Shown piece by piece: positions 63,014 through 64,000 of a DNA stretch of 64,000 nt. This DNA comes from Bacteroidota bacterium (GTDB lineage Bacteria; Bacteroidota; Bacteroidia; Bacteroidales; B39-G9), in the NCBI GenBank assembly GCA_015222055.1, contig JADFUR010000116.1:1-64000 (forward strand), given 5' to 3'. Both the position numbers and the translations under genes were made by a program. The notes beneath the pieces are model-generated. The model saw only the letters and a list, made by a program, of their open reading frames with translations, was not told the DNA's origin and did no database searches. Position 1 is the stretch's first letter, and the number at the start of each line of letters is the position of its first letter.

Positions 63014-63433
63014 TTAGATTAATTTTTTTTGTTCTAAATAAGATTGTAATATAATTGTTGCACTAATTTTATCAATTAATGCCTTATCTTGTCTTTTCTT
63101 TTTTTTCAGACCGCCATCAATCATTGTTTGAAAAGCAATTTTTGATGTAAAACGCTCATCAATTAACTTAACGGGGATATCAGGAAACGTTTTTTTTAGT
63201 TTTTTGATAAAAGGGTCAATAAATTCAATTGATTCTGATGGTTTGCCATTCATTTGTAAAGGATAGCCAACAACAAAGCATTCTACATTTTCTGTATTTA
63301 AATACCTTGTTAAGAAGGTGAAAATATCTTTAGAATGAACAGTTTCTAAACCAGATGCAATAATTTTCAGAGGGTCTGTAATTGCAATCCCAACACGTTT
63401 TCTGCCATAATCTATTGATAATACTCTTCCCAA
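63014..63433 (-). CDS. ruvX: RuvX/YqgF Holliday junction resolvase-like nuclease
   Basis: A 139-residue cytosolic RNase H-fold protein: 'VLSIDYGRKRVGIAITDP' (catalytic D8), 'CFVVGYPLQMNGKPSE', 'VKLIDERFTSKIA' and 'KALIDKISATIILQSYL' (final Asp). YqgF acts in 16S rRNA 5'-end processing and has resolvase activity in some species. It lies 54 nt after der and 4 nt before def, in a likely operon. Confidence 0.95.
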   Translation of the reverse strand: MGRVLSIDYGRKRVGIAITDPLKIIASGLETVHSKDIFTFLTRYLNTENVECFVVGYPLQMNGKPSESIEFIDPFIKKLKKTFPDIPVKLIDERFTSKIAFQTMIDGGLKKKKRQDKALIDKISATIILQSYLEQKKLI

Positions 63434-63487
63434 AACAATTTGTACTTTTTACAAAATTATAATAATTTTTTTATTTTTTTATAAATT

Positions 63488-64000
63488 TTATTTTTTTCTT
63501 AAGAAAATTTGAATTGGTACACCTGTAAAATCAAATTTTGCTCTAAGTTTATTTTCAAGATACCTTTTATATGATGATTTTACATATTGAGGCAAATTAC
63601 AAAAAAAAGCAAATGTTGGAGTATGGGTTGGTAATTGTGTAACATATTTTATTTTAACAAATTTCCCTTTTTCTGATGGAGGAGGATATGCTTGTATTAC
63701 TGCCAGCATTATTTCGTTTAGTTTTGAAGTTGAAATTCGCTGTTTTCTATTTTTAAAAACTTGAATTGCTGTTTCTAAAGCTTTGTGAATACGTTGCTTT
63801 GTTAATGCAGAAACAAATATAATTGGTAAATCTTGAAAAGGTGCAAATTTTTCTTTAATTGATTTAGTAAATTCCTCGGTTGCCGAGTTATCTTTTTCAA
63901 TTAAATCCCATTTATTAACTAAAATAACGACACCTTTATTATTTTTTCTTATTAGACTAAGAATGTTAACATCCTGTGCTTCAACTCCACGAGTTGCATC
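63488..64000 (-). CDS. der: GTPase Der (EngA), C-terminal part
   Basis: The frame is open from the window edge (64000) to the stop at 63488, giving 170 residues, so the 5' part lies outside. Visible are the end of the second GTPase domain ('[17 protein letters not shown]', with the G4 motif NKWD in '[11 protein letters not shown]') and '[17 protein letters not shown]' (G5-type SA). The C-terminal KH-like domain follows ('[21 protein letters not shown]', '[20 protein letters not shown]'). Der is an essential GTPase for 50S ribosome assembly. The track's ORF at 63709 is an internal start. Confidence 0.97.
   Translation of the reverse strand, partial: DATRGVEAQDVNILSLIRKNNKGVVILVNKWDLIEKDNSATEEFTKSIKEKFAPFQDLPIIFVSALTKQRIHKALETAIQVFKNRKQRISTSKLNEIMLAVIQAYPPPSEKGKFVKIKYVTQLPTHTPTFAFFCNLPQYVKSSYKRYLENKLRAKFDFTGVPIQIFLRKK

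Overview
This 64 kb window is an AT-rich chromosomal segment (about 30% G+C by eye, not computed) of a Bacteroidota bacterium, most like an uncultured or environmental member of the Bacteroidales/Marinilabiliales. The evidence is a PorV2/PorU2 pair and a C-terminal sorting-domain cargo of the type IX secretion system (T9SS), the gliding lipoprotein GldB, a GWxTD lipoprotein, a DAHP synthase/chorismate mutase fusion, a serine palmitoyltransferase, and promoters of the TTTG-N19-TAnnTTTG kind. No rRNA, tRNA, CRISPR array or conventional insertion sequence was seen.

Layout, 0-20 kb: the 3' end of a polytopic membrane protein, DAHPS-CM, a NupG-like permease, PssA (minus), PorV2 and the giant C25 peptidase PorU2, a serine palmitoyltransferase plus GNAT-fold acyltransferase pair (probably sphingolipid synthesis), a convergent GH130 enzyme, then a tight trio of DUF3352-like protein, MntP and a CysP-like PiT permease. 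20-33 kb: a secreted cyclophilin, a TPR/SpoIIE phosphatase, Tex, a T9SS cargo with a clear promoter and terminator, NadE, a small outer-membrane barrel, GldB, 5-formyl-THF cyclo-ligase and an M20 amidohydrolase. 33-55 kb: a probable minus-strand operon (GWxTD lipoprotein, RlmB, a propeller/Omp85-like barrel fusion), a carboxypeptidase-regulatory-like protein, a YjjG-type nucleotidase, a ZIP transporter, two small unknown genes, ComEC-TrkA-TrkH, an ICMT-family methyltransferase, a 1375-residue hybrid two-component protein that ends in an HPt domain, and a PadR-PspC operon with a palindromic operator.

The stretch from about 55.7 to 61.7 kb is an accessory island between housekeeping blocks. It holds DUF2797 and DUF2971 proteins, small orphan genes, large hairpin repeats flanking one orphan gene, a two-gene unit encoding a class III cyclase-like protein that has lost key catalytic positions, and a doubly broken BRO/DinD-type gene. 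That last gene has an in-frame nonsense codon and is split by a 284-bp insertion that encodes a GIY-YIG nuclease, has 12-bp imperfect terminal inverted repeats and is flanked by an AAG duplication. The nuclease frame has no stop inside the element and runs into the host gene's tail. This is the most unusual structure in the window. The right end returns to conserved genes (TPR lipoprotein, peptide deformylase, RuvX, and the C-terminal part of Der).

Several short palindromic repeats are dispersed between genes: CCGCTAAGCGG, TTGTCATTRATAGTCATT, TGTCATTCCGA hairpins and CGTCATTGCGAA hairpins. All domain names are assigned from motifs read by eye; no database search was run.
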